Shown: one piece after another, positions 9,950 to 17,744 of the stretch | How positions within the stretch are numbered: the first letter of the stretch is position 1 | Layout of the letters: each line of letters opens with the position of its first letter | DNA from: Chloroflexus islandicus | GTDB taxonomy: Bacteria; Chloroflexota; Chloroflexia; Chloroflexales; Chloroflexaceae | Assembly (NCBI RefSeq): GCF_001650695.1 | Contig: NZ_LWQS01000045.1 | Coordinates: 1 to 64,000 of the forward strand | Direction of reading: 5' to 3' | DNA length: 64,000 nucleotides | Translations under genes and position numbers: made by a program | Notes under the pieces: generated by a model | Database searches by the model: none | The model's input: only the letters and a program-made list of their open reading frames with translations | Told to the model about the DNA's origin: nothing

Positions 9950-10426
9950 TTATGCTTCCGCTTCGTCGTTGACCTCGTCCTCTGGCGGGAGGTTGCGCTC
10001 ACGCCATTCACGCCAATGCTCGTCCATGTAGACGACCTCACAGGCATTCTTGAGCAGGTTGAGCTGCTTGCCCGCCAAGGCGGCGCGATTGCCTTTGAAG
10101 ACGCCGTAGAAAATGTCATGCACAAAATAACGGGCGAAGTCATCGATGGCGTCGGCAACCGCTTGCTGGATATCACCGCCTTCGTACAACCAGCCGGGAA
10201 ATGTCCCGTCAGCACGGTCGTTTCTGACCCGATCGATGAACTTCGCTAGCCGGCCACGCACGGCTTCCACTAACGACTCTTCGTCGTTGAAGAGGCGCAG
10301 GTCAGCAACCAAGAGCGCTTTAGCTGCCTCGCTTATCGGGCGCAAAATCGTGTTACTGTTCCGCCGTCCGCTTTGATGGCGGTAGAAGCGACGATAGCGT
10401 TTAACCAATTCCCGCGCATGTGACAT
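9950..10426 (-). CDS. cas11d: Small subunit Cas11d translated from inside cas10d
   Basis: Within cas10d, codon 895 is an ATG at 10424-10426 preceded by GGGAGGG with a 5-nt gap, as good a ribosome site as any in the operon and unneeded for Cas10d itself. The 158-residue product, starting MSHARELVKRYRRFYRH, is mainly helical and in the same frame and stop as Cas10d. Type I-D systems are known to make their small subunit Cas11 by internal initiation in cas10d; Cas11 lines the belly of the complex and holds the non-target strand. The start is inferred from the ribosome site and not proven. Confidence 0.75.
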   Translation of the reverse strand: MSHARELVKRYRRFYRHQSGRRNSNTILRPISEAAKALLVADLRLFNDEESLVEAVRGRLAKFIDRVRNDRADGTFPGWLYEGGDIQQAVADAIDDFARYFVHDIFYGVFKGNRAALAGKQLNLLKNACEVVYMDEHWREWRERNLPPEDEVNDEAEA

Positions 10427-13108
10427 CGCATCCCTCCCATTCAGATACTGTTCGACCATCGTAAGATACGCCGTTGTCTGTCGTTCTGACGCGAGCTCGC
10501 GCTGAGCGTTGCGCAGACCGCGCTTGAGGTAGTGAAAGGCGTACAGCGGCGAGGTGATTAGATCACGGCTCAGCGCCGGCAGTTGGTTCCATTTATACTG
10601 GTAGCCGCCGGCGCCGGGCCGGGCATTCCCGTCAAGATGAATGATGTACCCGCTGACCAGCCGTTGCAGCGCCGGCACGAGTTGATCGAGATTGATCCGC
10701 TCGCCGCCGGCTAGGCGCACAACCGCCGGATGCGCGCCATCGAAGGCAACGGTTTCGTACAGTTCATTAGCCTCTTGGATAATCGGCAGCATGCTCTCGC
10801 TGGCCACGACTTTGATATCGATCAGCAATGGCAGCAACAATGCGAGGAATGCTGGCGTCACCCATGCCTCAGCGTCAGCCGGATCACGTTCGAGCGGCGG
10901 AATGCCGATAAAGCTAAAGGTGATCGGCTCGTTGGGCGGAAAATGCAGGCGGAACAGCCGATCTTGAGCCGGATCGACCGGTTCGAGCAAGAGCGGTTCG
11001 AGCTGCTGGAAGCGGGCCGGCGATATATCAAGACCGCCGTCAAGCAGGGTCTTGCGCAGCTCGGTAAAGCTGACGCGCCGCACTTGGTCGTAGAGCAAGC
11101 GCAGCATCTGCAACGTCTCTGGGGTGAAGAAGTAGGTGGGGTAGAAATAGAGATAGCGCAGCTTGCGTTTCTCGAAATTCTTGCCGCTCTCGGCACCGCG
11201 CTTCATGAGCAATTGGCGCAACATGATCTCGAAGCTGCAGATGGAACAAATGTGACGAATCGCTTTGCTGCCGTGCAACGGCTGTTTATTGGTGTAGACC
11301 ATCGGCGCAAAGAGGATCGCCGCCTCTTGCTGGGCCGAAACGGTGTATGGCGATGAACAGAGCGAGCAGACATTGGTTGCGCCGCGGGTTTTGCGCGCAT
11401 TGCTGTAGCGTTCCAACTCGGTCTGCAAGCGTTCGCCGAGACCGGTTGGCTTCTGCCCGCCCAACGTGAGGTGGCGTTGAATGTAGTCGCGCAGATCGTT
11501 CCAGCGCGGATCATCGGTGACTGGCGTGGCTGGCAATTGCTGGGCAAGCGTTTCGACCAGCAGATAGATCCGTTCAATCCACTGCCGGTCGTCGAGGCCG
11601 GGGTTGCGCTTGCGGTAGAGGCCAGCCGCGTAGTACCAGCCGTAAGGCACGCCGCCAGTCTTGCCAGAGGTGTTGATCGCGCGCACAGCGGAAAGATGGT
11701 CAGCGATCCCCATCGTCTCAAGCAAGATCCGGTCAGCTTCCAGCGCCGGATTGGCTGCTTGCGCAATCTTCACCGCCAGCGCGCACACCTCTGCAATTCG
11801 ATCCACTTCCACCGTATCCGGCAAATCGAGATCGAGCGTCTGCAAGGTCTGCGCATCAACCAACTGCTTGTCACGGATGGCTTGATACCGTCCGCCGGCG
11901 CTCGCCTTGGCGATCCGCTGCTCGGCGAAGCGCGCGATTAGGCGCAACAGATCAGCCGGGGCAAAGAAGAGGTCATAGTAGTCAGCATATTTCAGCCCTT
12001 TGCCATCGCGGCTGATGCCGGTCAGGCTGTTTGCCAACTGCTGGGCGCAGACATTCCGGATCTTTGCGATCACCGCTTCGGCAACCTGCGCCGGTGTTGG
12101 CGCCGGCTTGGCGCCAGCCCGTTCCAGATAGACGACGCCAGTGGGGGCGAAGAGCAACGGAACCCGGTAATCCTCATGCGCATAGAGTTCCAGCGCAGCG
12201 TTGTTAATCAGGCTGGTTAACACGCCGCGCACATCGGCGAGATGGTGGCAGGTTAGACGCAGTTGCAGGTGCGGTGTGCTCAGATGCTCGATCTGGCGCT
12301 GGATCGCCGGATGATTCACGACCTCGACGGGCGTGCGGCCCAAGTAGGCCAGATAATCGGCCAGCGTCGCGAGATCAGTGGCTAGCTTGACTTTACGCCC
12401 GCCGGCTGCTTGCACACCGGGCAGAGCGGCCAAATTGCGCATCGTACCGTGCAATTGCTGGGTATTCGCCGCAATGTAGATCAACGCCGGCAAATACTGC
12501 TCGACATCGAGTATCTGATCGATCCCCAAGCGCCAGCACCATTTGGTAAAGATCTGTTCCACAAGTTCGCGGTGCGCCGCCACATTGACGGTCTGATGAT
12601 TGAGGCCTGCCTGCTCAAGCTGGGCCTTCACCTCGGGCAGCTTGAGCCAATCGTGCAAGGTATAGCCGGCGCAAAAGAGACGATAGGTTGTGTCATCAAA
12701 ATCATCAACCAACCGCGACGCTCCCCACTGTTGCAAGAGCCGGGCAATGCGCGCTACCGGCAACAACCCGTTCAAGAGATGAGCGCGCATGCTTTGGTCG
12801 TAGCGATAGCGTTCAACATCGGTTTGCTGAGCGCCATCGGCAAGCTTCTGCTGGGCAAAATCGCCCCCTTTGGCGGCGACATGGGCCAATTCGCGCGAAA
12901 TGGCCGGCACGACGCGCGTCGCAAATTCGGCGAGCACCTGATCATCGGGATCGAGATGCTTGACGACCCGGCTCAACAAGCTCGCAAACAACGGTTCGGC
13001 GCTTGCGGTTGGGGCCGGTTGCGCTGGCTTATCGTCCAACAGCGCTTCAATCTCTTCCGCTGACAGATCATCATCATCACTAGCTGAAAACATCGGGTTC
13101 TGGTTCAC
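9950..13108 (-). CDS. cas10d: Type I-D large subunit Cas10d (Csc3) with HD nuclease domain
   Basis: 1052 aa. An HD-type nuclease region is visible near residues 108-155, including H110 and the H152-D153 pair in YTLHDWLK. Two CxxC motifs about 40 residues apart (near 578 and 620) form the zinc finger of Cas10-like proteins. In type I-D the HD nuclease sits in this large subunit instead of in Cas3, which matches the HD-less Cas3 next door. Cas10d recognises the PAM, and its C-terminal helices equal the small subunit. An internal start at 10426 probably makes that part separately (see cas11d). The gene lies 18 bp after cas3. No GGDD-type cyclase motif was recognised. Confidence 0.95.
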   Translation of the reverse strand: MNQNPMFSASDDDDLSAEEIEALLDDKPAQPAPTASAEPLFASLLSRVVKHLDPDDQVLAEFATRVVPAISRELAHVAAKGGDFAQQKLADGAQQTDVERYRYDQSMRAHLLNGLLPVARIARLLQQWGASRLVDDFDDTTYRLFCAGYTLHDWLKLPEVKAQLEQAGLNHQTVNVAAHRELVEQIFTKWCWRLGIDQILDVEQYLPALIYIAANTQQLHGTMRNLAALPGVQAAGGRKVKLATDLATLADYLAYLGRTPVEVVNHPAIQRQIEHLSTPHLQLRLTCHHLADVRGVLTSLINNAALELYAHEDYRVPLLFAPTGVVYLERAGAKPAPTPAQVAEAVIAKIRNVCAQQLANSLTGISRDGKGLKYADYYDLFFAPADLLRLIARFAEQRIAKASAGGRYQAIRDKQLVDAQTLQTLDLDLPDTVEVDRIAEVCALAVKIAQAANPALEADRILLETMGIADHLSAVRAINTSGKTGGVPYGWYYAAGLYRKRNPGLDDRQWIERIYLLVETLAQQLPATPVTDDPRWNDLRDYIQRHLTLGGQKPTGLGERLQTELERYSNARKTRGATNVCSLCSSPYTVSAQQEAAILFAPMVYTNKQPLHGSKAIRHICSICSFEIMLRQLLMKRGAESGKNFEKRKLRYLYFYPTYFFTPETLQMLRLLYDQVRRVSFTELRKTLLDGGLDISPARFQQLEPLLLEPVDPAQDRLFRLHFPPNEPITFSFIGIPPLERDPADAEAWVTPAFLALLLPLLIDIKVVASESMLPIIQEANELYETVAFDGAHPAVVRLAGGERINLDQLVPALQRLVSGYIIHLDGNARPGAGGYQYKWNQLPALSRDLITSPLYAFHYLKRGLRNAQRELASERQTTAYLTMVEQYLNGRDAMSHARELVKRYRRFYRHQSGRRNSNTILRPISEAAKALLVADLRLFNDEESLVEAVRGRLAKFIDRVRNDRADGTFPGWLYEGGDIQQAVADAIDDFARYFVHDIFYGVFKGNRAALAGKQLNLLKNACEVVYMDEHWREWRERNLPPEDEVNDEAEA

Positions 13109-13126
13109 GCCTGCCTCCTCCTCTCA

Positions 13127-15271
13127 TCAAAAGATCAGCGGCGCGTTGACAGCGCAGGTATTGAGCGGACAGTCGCGTAAGATGCTATCGAGCAACAACG
13201 CATCACGACCGATCGCGATGGCGCCGCTTTGTTTGCCGGCATCGCTGGTATCAACCCGGTACGGCAACAGTTGAAACGTTGGCGGCAGATACAGGCGTTT
13301 CCGCACCGCCTGCGGGTCGAGGGTCGGGATCAAGAACACGACCGCCTGCACCTGTGCAAGCTGGCGGTTGAGGGTATTGAGAAACGCATGCCCGTTGACA
13401 TCAACTCGTAACCCCGCTAGCGCCAGCACCTGCTGTTGGTTAGCGTGTAACCACTGCGTATCACAGCGGGGCAGGAGCACTGTCACCGCTTCGCGTTGCG
13501 TGCGCAGCTTGCGCCAGCGGAAAAAGCAGTGGTGAAAGCCGCGCAAGAACGGATCGGGTTTTAGGCCTAATCGTGTGACCGCTTGCGAAAAACCCTGTTC
13601 GTTGAGCAGCTCTAGTTCCGCATTAGCCAGCAGCCAAAAGAGGTCATAGCCGATTACGCCGCGATCATCGCCATCGTCTTTCACCACAGCCGCCATCAAC
13701 CCGCTCGTGCCGCGGAACGATTGCGCTTCGCGGACAATAGCCTCGTTGTTGCGGTCTTTGTACTTTTGCCATTCGTGTAAAGTCTGATTCAACTTGGCCT
13801 CAGCCACCTGCTCATACTGGTTACGCAGGTGATCACGAATGCCAGCGTAGGTGGTGCGTAACGGTTCGCGCAACAATTCGGCGTAGACGCGGGCAGGGAT
13901 AAACCGGCCCCACCAGCGGCCATAGCGCCGAAACTCGATTGGGGGCGGGAAAGCGGATTGAATGGCCTGCGCCAAGGCTGGCCGGGGTAACTCGGCGTCT
14001 GCCGGCAGGGCTTGCTCAGTTTCCGTGAGCCGCTCGTAGACAAACTGCGGTACCAGCGCGATCGCTTTGAAACCATCAAAGTGATGGAACTGACCATTGG
14101 CGTGATAGCCATCGTGCCGGCCCAACCGGCCCAAGCGCTGTAAGAACGCGCCAGCGCTGCCGGCCTCGAAGACGAGCAGGTTGATATGGAAATCAACCCC
14201 AATATCAATCGTAGAGGTGCCGATTAGCAGATCAGCACTATACGAAGCGCTGCGCGCGAGCGGCCCGGTGATGCCGGTATTAAGCGCCACGGTGAGCTGG
14301 TGGCTTCGGCAGAGTGGTTGTAAGTGTGCGTAGAGCCGGTGCGCTGTCGCCACCGAATTCACAATCAGCGCCCCCTTCGCCGCCGGACGGCGTTCGTGCA
14401 ACCATTGTACGAGCGCCTGATCACCGCCGCCAACAACCCACTCTTCCACCGTCCCCGCCGCTAGATCAAGCGCTAATGGGCGCGCAATCAACCGCCATCC
14501 CTGTGCGGGCAATGGCCCGTGATGGTACCAACCTTCTGCCTGAGGATCAATGAGGCGAATCCGATTGTTGTAGCCAAGCTTCTCAAGCGCCGCCACTAAT
14601 TGCGGCTGCGGCGTCGCTGACAGAAAGAGCGCCTTCAGGCGAGGCTGTTGGGTATGCCAAAAGAGCAGCGCCGTGAGCACCGCAATAATCTGCGGCTCGG
14701 CAAAGACGTGAAACTCATCGAACACCGCCTGCTGAAATTGCAACGTCAAATCGCCGATCACTGCATCACGGCTGCGGCCAAACCGTTGATAGGCAAATTG
14801 CATAATGGCATGCAAAATATCCGGATTCGACAGCAGGAATCGATGGTTCGCCAGCAACTGCTGCACCACATCGGCGCGCTGCAAATGCTGCGCTTCATCA
14901 ACCAACTGATCGAGCCGCGCGCCAAAGATCGCCTCGACCCAACGTTCTGGACGCTGCCATTGGGTAAGCCAACGGCGCGCACTGCGCAATTGATCTTGCA
15001 CTAGCTCGTTGGTTGGGAAGAGCGATACGATACCTTCAACCGGCGGATCGGCCAAGAGCGGCAACAGCGCCGCCAAGCTCTTGCCATCGCCGGTCATTGC
15101 CGTGTTGATCACGATGGTTGCGTCAGAATTACGCAATGCCCGATAGGTAGCTAACTGGTGCTGCGATAATTGCAAGTTGGCTGGCAGACGCGCCGCTAAC
15201 CCCTGCTCGGCGGCTACTTCCGCCGGATCGGCCAAGCGTGACGATACCGGCAAGGTAGTCAAGGAAAGCAT
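13127..15271 (-). CDS. cas3: Type I-D helicase Cas3' (no HD domain)
   Basis: 714 aa from the ATG at 15271, chosen because GGAGGGG lies just upstream. An in-frame GTG at 15298 overlaps the stop of the regulator before it and would add 9 residues. Superfamily 2 helicase motifs are present: Walker A TAMTGDGKS near residue 60, motif II DEFH near 184, motif III LSATPQP, and motif VI QRLGRLGRH. No HD nuclease domain is fused, as expected in I-D where Cas10d carries it. Cas3' is recruited after R-loop formation and unwinds the target DNA. It is the first effector gene of the operon. Confidence 0.95.
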   Translation of the reverse strand: MLSLTTLPVSSRLADPAEVAAEQGLAARLPANLQLSQHQLATYRALRNSDATIVINTAMTGDGKSLAALLPLLADPPVEGIVSLFPTNELVQDQLRSARRWLTQWQRPERWVEAIFGARLDQLVDEAQHLQRADVVQQLLANHRFLLSNPDILHAIMQFAYQRFGRSRDAVIGDLTLQFQQAVFDEFHVFAEPQIIAVLTALLFWHTQQPRLKALFLSATPQPQLVAALEKLGYNNRIRLIDPQAEGWYHHGPLPAQGWRLIARPLALDLAAGTVEEWVVGGGDQALVQWLHERRPAAKGALIVNSVATAHRLYAHLQPLCRSHQLTVALNTGITGPLARSASYSADLLIGTSTIDIGVDFHINLLVFEAGSAGAFLQRLGRLGRHDGYHANGQFHHFDGFKAIALVPQFVYERLTETEQALPADAELPRPALAQAIQSAFPPPIEFRRYGRWWGRFIPARVYAELLREPLRTTYAGIRDHLRNQYEQVAEAKLNQTLHEWQKYKDRNNEAIVREAQSFRGTSGLMAAVVKDDGDDRGVIGYDLFWLLANAELELLNEQGFSQAVTRLGLKPDPFLRGFHHCFFRWRKLRTQREAVTVLLPRCDTQWLHANQQQVLALAGLRVDVNGHAFLNTLNRQLAQVQAVVFLIPTLDPQAVRKRLYLPPTFQLLPYRVDTSDAGKQSGAIAIGRDALLLDSILRDCPLNTCAVNAPLIF

Positions 15272-15294
15272 AGCCCCTCCGTACGTTGCGCCTG

Positions 15295-15570
15295 TCACTT
15301 GACAGGGTACACCACCACATCGGACTCGGGGAGTCCGGTTTGCCAGAAGAGGGGCAGAATATCGCGGCGGAATTTGAGCGGATGGCCGTGCAATTCACGT
15401 GCCTTGCCGCAGATATTGCGAATATGGCTACGCACGGTATGCTGGCTACAGTGCAAGCGATTGGCAATGTCTCTGTCACTAAGGTGGTTAAGGGCGCATG
15501 CTAGCACTTGCCGTTCGGCGCTAGTGAGCTTGCGCCAGAGCTGTTGGCCGAGGTGACATTGGCTATACAT
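15295..15570 (-). CDS. Small LuxR/GerE-type DNA-binding protein, first gene of the cas operon
   Basis: 91 aa, consisting of little more than a GerE helix-turn-helix: LTSAERQVLACALNHLSDRDIANRLH, then SQHTVRSHIRNICGKA (split for length), plus a 30-residue tail. There is no receiver or ligand domain. GAGGAGG 5 nt before the ATG at 15570 is a strong ribosome site. Its stop overlaps a possible GTG start of cas3, so it is co-transcribed and probably co-translated with the cas genes. By family it binds DNA as a dimer; by context it may autoregulate the cas promoter just upstream. Target and signal are not visible. Confidence 0.85.
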   Translation of the reverse strand: MYSQCHLGQQLWRKLTSAERQVLACALNHLSDRDIANRLHCSQHTVRSHIRNICGKARELHGHPLKFRRDILPLFWQTGLPESDVVVYPVK

Positions 15571-15645
15571 AAAAACCTCCTCTGTAGAGTTTGGTTAATA
15601 CTAAGACTACCATAAATATAGCAATGTGCAATAGCCATAAATAGT
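15571..15645 (-). promoter_or_regulatory. Promoter and candidate operators of the cas operon
   Basis: On the minus strand an extended -10 element TGC-TATATT lies at 15615-15623, giving a predicted start near 15608 and a leader of about 38 nt to the regulator ATG at 15570. CCATAAATA occurs twice, at 15610-15618 and 15635-15643, 25 bp apart in direct orientation, a candidate operator pair. The minus-strand stretch GTCTTAGTATTAAC (15594-15607), preceded by GTA at 15608-15610, matches the pseudo-spacer encoded at 15803-15816. The -35 region is weak, consistent with regulation. All assignments are by motif. Confidence 0.6.
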
Positions 15646-15699
15646 GATCCTAGCTCGCACGTCATTGCGCAACGAACAGTCTCGTGCTCACAGCAATCG

Positions 15700-15850
15700 A
15701 TGGCCGCTGAATCCCCGATGGGGATCAATGGCATCCTCACAGCAACCGGCTTTTCTTTGGTGTGTCAAATGCTATTCAACCCCGATGGGGATGCTCAGGA
15801 ATGTTAATACAAAGACGTTTCAATCCACCAAGCGGATACCCGATTATACC
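15700..15850 (-). ncRNA. Degenerate mini-CRISPR encoding a crRNA-like RNA predicted to target the cas promoter
   Basis: Between the WYL gene and the cas operon. Minus strand: an extended -10 TGG-TATAAT (TATAAT at 15843-15848), then within a few bases a pseudo-repeat (15817-15837). The pseudo-repeat keeps 18 of 21 positions of the true repeat's 3' part, a 6-bp stem ATCCGC/GTGGAT with one G-U pair, and a perfect ATTGAAAC handle. Next is a 24-nt pseudo-spacer (15793-15816) beginning GTCTTTGTATTAAC, then two further degenerate repeats with stems of the CCCC-ATC-GGGG type (15778-15792 and 15711-15725). The first 14 nt of the pseudo-spacer match the cas promoter except at position 6, and the target has a 5' GTA. 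Known crRNA-like regulators (CreA/CreR type) have this design; its action here is inferred. Confidence 0.6.
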
Positions 15851-15879
15851 ATGCCATCATACCATCATATACCCTATAC

Positions 15880-16824
15880 TCACGTTCCAATCCCATAGAC
15901 CTGCGCCAACCGGCGCACCTCTGCCGCCATCTGCTGGCGCAATTCTGGCGGGTGCAGAATCTCAGCGTGCGATCGATAGCGCAGCAACGTCTGAATGATG
16001 AAAAACTCGCTGCGGCCTTTCGCCTCAATCACCACGCTATCAGGCTGGCGCTCGATCACCTGCTGCTCTTCAAACCGTTCGCTCACCTCGTCATGCACCC
16101 ACGGCCCGGTCAACCGATAGCGAAACGTGATGAGACGGCGGCGGCGCTCAACGCCGGGTGGCAACCGCTGGTCAAGCAGGCGGAGAGCCGAGATGCGATT
16201 GATGCGAAAATCGAGCACACGGCTGCCGTTATCGGTGTAGGCGACGAGGTAAAAGTGCCGGTCGTAGAACTCAATATCGTATGGCTCAACATAGCGGTGG
16301 ATCCGGCGCACCTTACGGCTATTCTCGTAGCAAAAGCTAACTGGTTGGCGCACTGCAATCGCTGTTTCTAACTGCTCGATCAGCGGCGCAAACGGCGCAT
16401 AGTCAATCGCTGGCCGTACCGTCGCCTGCCGACTCACTCGTCGCTGGTAGATCTTTTGCTCGGTGTCAGTGAGATGATCGGTCAACCGCTGCAATAACTG
16501 GTTGATCTGGGCTGATTGGGGGTGACGATGGTCAAAGGTATCACGGATCAGCGCCAATGCCCGTAATTCAGCTTCGGTAAATACCGGCAACCCGCCGCGC
16601 AGGATATACGTTCCTTTGTTGCGTTCAACTTGGATACCTAGCTGCGCTAGATATGTCAGATCGCGGTTAATCATCCGGCGGGCGCTCTCTTTGGCAACCC
16701 CTTCAAAGACCTCTGCCATCTGTCGATAAAGCTGGTCAAACGAGCAGGGGCCATCGCGTAACGCAGTCAATAAAGCCGCCAGACGGCGGATCATTGTGGT
16801 CGTGCGCTCGTGGATCTGTTGCAT
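15880..16824 (-). CDS. WYL-domain transcriptional regulator (CRISPR-associated)
   Basis: 314 aa from the ATG at 16824, which has GGAG 8 nt upstream. A TATAAT at 16867-16872 would place the transcript start just ahead and argues against longer starts. The N-terminal winged helix (residues about 10-75) is followed by a WYL domain (about 130-230) with PYDIEFYDRHFYLVAYTD, and a C-terminal WCX-like part. WYL proteins are nucleic-acid-binding regulators often found beside CRISPR-Cas loci; one represses a type I-D locus in Synechocystis. Here it lies immediately upstream of the pseudo-crRNA and cas promoter on the same strand, so a role in cas control is likely but inferred. Confidence 0.88.
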   Translation of the reverse strand: MQQIHERTTTMIRRLAALLTALRDGPCSFDQLYRQMAEVFEGVAKESARRMINRDLTYLAQLGIQVERNKGTYILRGGLPVFTEAELRALALIRDTFDHRHPQSAQINQLLQRLTDHLTDTEQKIYQRRVSRQATVRPAIDYAPFAPLIEQLETAIAVRQPVSFCYENSRKVRRIHRYVEPYDIEFYDRHFYLVAYTDNGSRVLDFRINRISALRLLDQRLPPGVERRRRLITFRYRLTGPWVHDEVSERFEEQQVIERQPDSVVIEAKGRSEFFIIQTLLRYRSHAEILHPPELRQQMAAEVRRLAQVYGIGT

Positions 16825-17025
16825 TTGATTGCTCCGGCCATGCCGATTTCTCGCGCCTGTCGCCATATTATATTCTTCGCACCCTTGCCGCGCCATTGTA
16901 ACCTGTGGTAGAGTGACTGCGGGAATAGGCAAACTGTTCCTAAGCAAACTTCCTTTGGATTGTCGTATCTCGTATGGCGATCCCGCGGTACAGGCATCGC
17001 ACCGCACGCCCCAACTAATCAAACT

Positions 17026-17721
17026 ATGCGTCGCTTCTTTCTGCTCTCAATCTTCGTGCTCGCCGCCTGCGCGGCGCCGGTTGCGCCGGAACCGACGGCG
17101 ACGGCCACCCCACCCCCGACCCGTGTGCCCACCTCAACCCCGACGACAGCGCAAAGCGCGCCAACGACGACCGGCTACTTTCCTGAGTTGCCGCGTGGCC
17201 GCACCGCTGAAGGGTACCAATACCTTGGCAATCCCGATGCGCCGGTAACGATCATGGTCTATTCCGACTTTCTCTGCACCTCGTGCGCCATCCACACCCT
17301 TGATGTCGAACCGCGGCTGATCGAGGAGTTTGTCGTTCCCGGCCAAGCTAAAATCGTCTACCGCCACTTGTTGCAGTTAGGGGAACGTTCGGAGTTATTG
17401 GCCGAAGCTAGCGAATGCGCCGCCGATCACGGCAAATTTTGGGAGTTGCGCCGCGAGCTGTATGCGCGGTACAATCAACTGTACTTCAACACCCGCGAGA
17501 CGGTGATCGATCTGGCCGCTGGTCTGGGCATACCAAGGGATGCTTTTACCGCCTGTCTCGATGCGCATACCTATCGAGCGCAAGTGCAAGCTGATTACGC
17601 AGCGGCGATGGCCGAAGGGGTGTATGCCCGGCCAGTGTTTCGGATCGGTAACGAAACAATGGTAGGATCACAACGGCTTGAAGCATTTGCGCAGGTGATC
17701 GAGCGCGCGGCGCAGCGGTAA
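17026..17721 (+). CDS. DsbA-like thioredoxin-fold lipoprotein
   Basis: 231 aa from the ATG at 17026. The first 17 residues form a lipoprotein signal ending in the lipobox LAAC; longer in-frame starts would bury it. A Thr/Pro-rich linker (about 20-45) leads to a thioredoxin-like domain with PVTIMVYSDFLCTSCAIH, in which CTSC is the redox pair, and the cis-Pro loop ARPVFRIGN. It probably acts outside the membrane in disulfide exchange, as in DsbA/BdbD-like proteins. It is divergent from the WYL gene and followed 23 bp later by a secreted protein. The partner and substrates are unknown. Confidence 0.85.
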   Translation: MRRFFLLSIFVLAACAAPVAPEPTATATPPPTRVPTSTPTTAQSAPTTTGYFPELPRGRTAEGYQYLGNPDAPVTIMVYSDFLCTSCAIHTLDVEPRLIEEFVVPGQAKIVYRHLLQLGERSELLAEASECAADHGKFWELRRELYARYNQLYFNTRETVIDLAAGLGIPRDAFTACLDAHTYRAQVQADYAAAMAEGVYARPVFRIGNETMVGSQRLEAFAQVIERAAQR

Positions 17722-17744
17722 AGCGCCGGTTGAGGAAGGAAATG

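Noticed and set aside
15571-15879. Simple explanation of the mini-array as the decayed far end of the main array
   Set aside because: It lies 10 kb away, beyond the cas operon, has its own promoter and a perfect handle, while the middle parts are decayed; selective retention suggests function.
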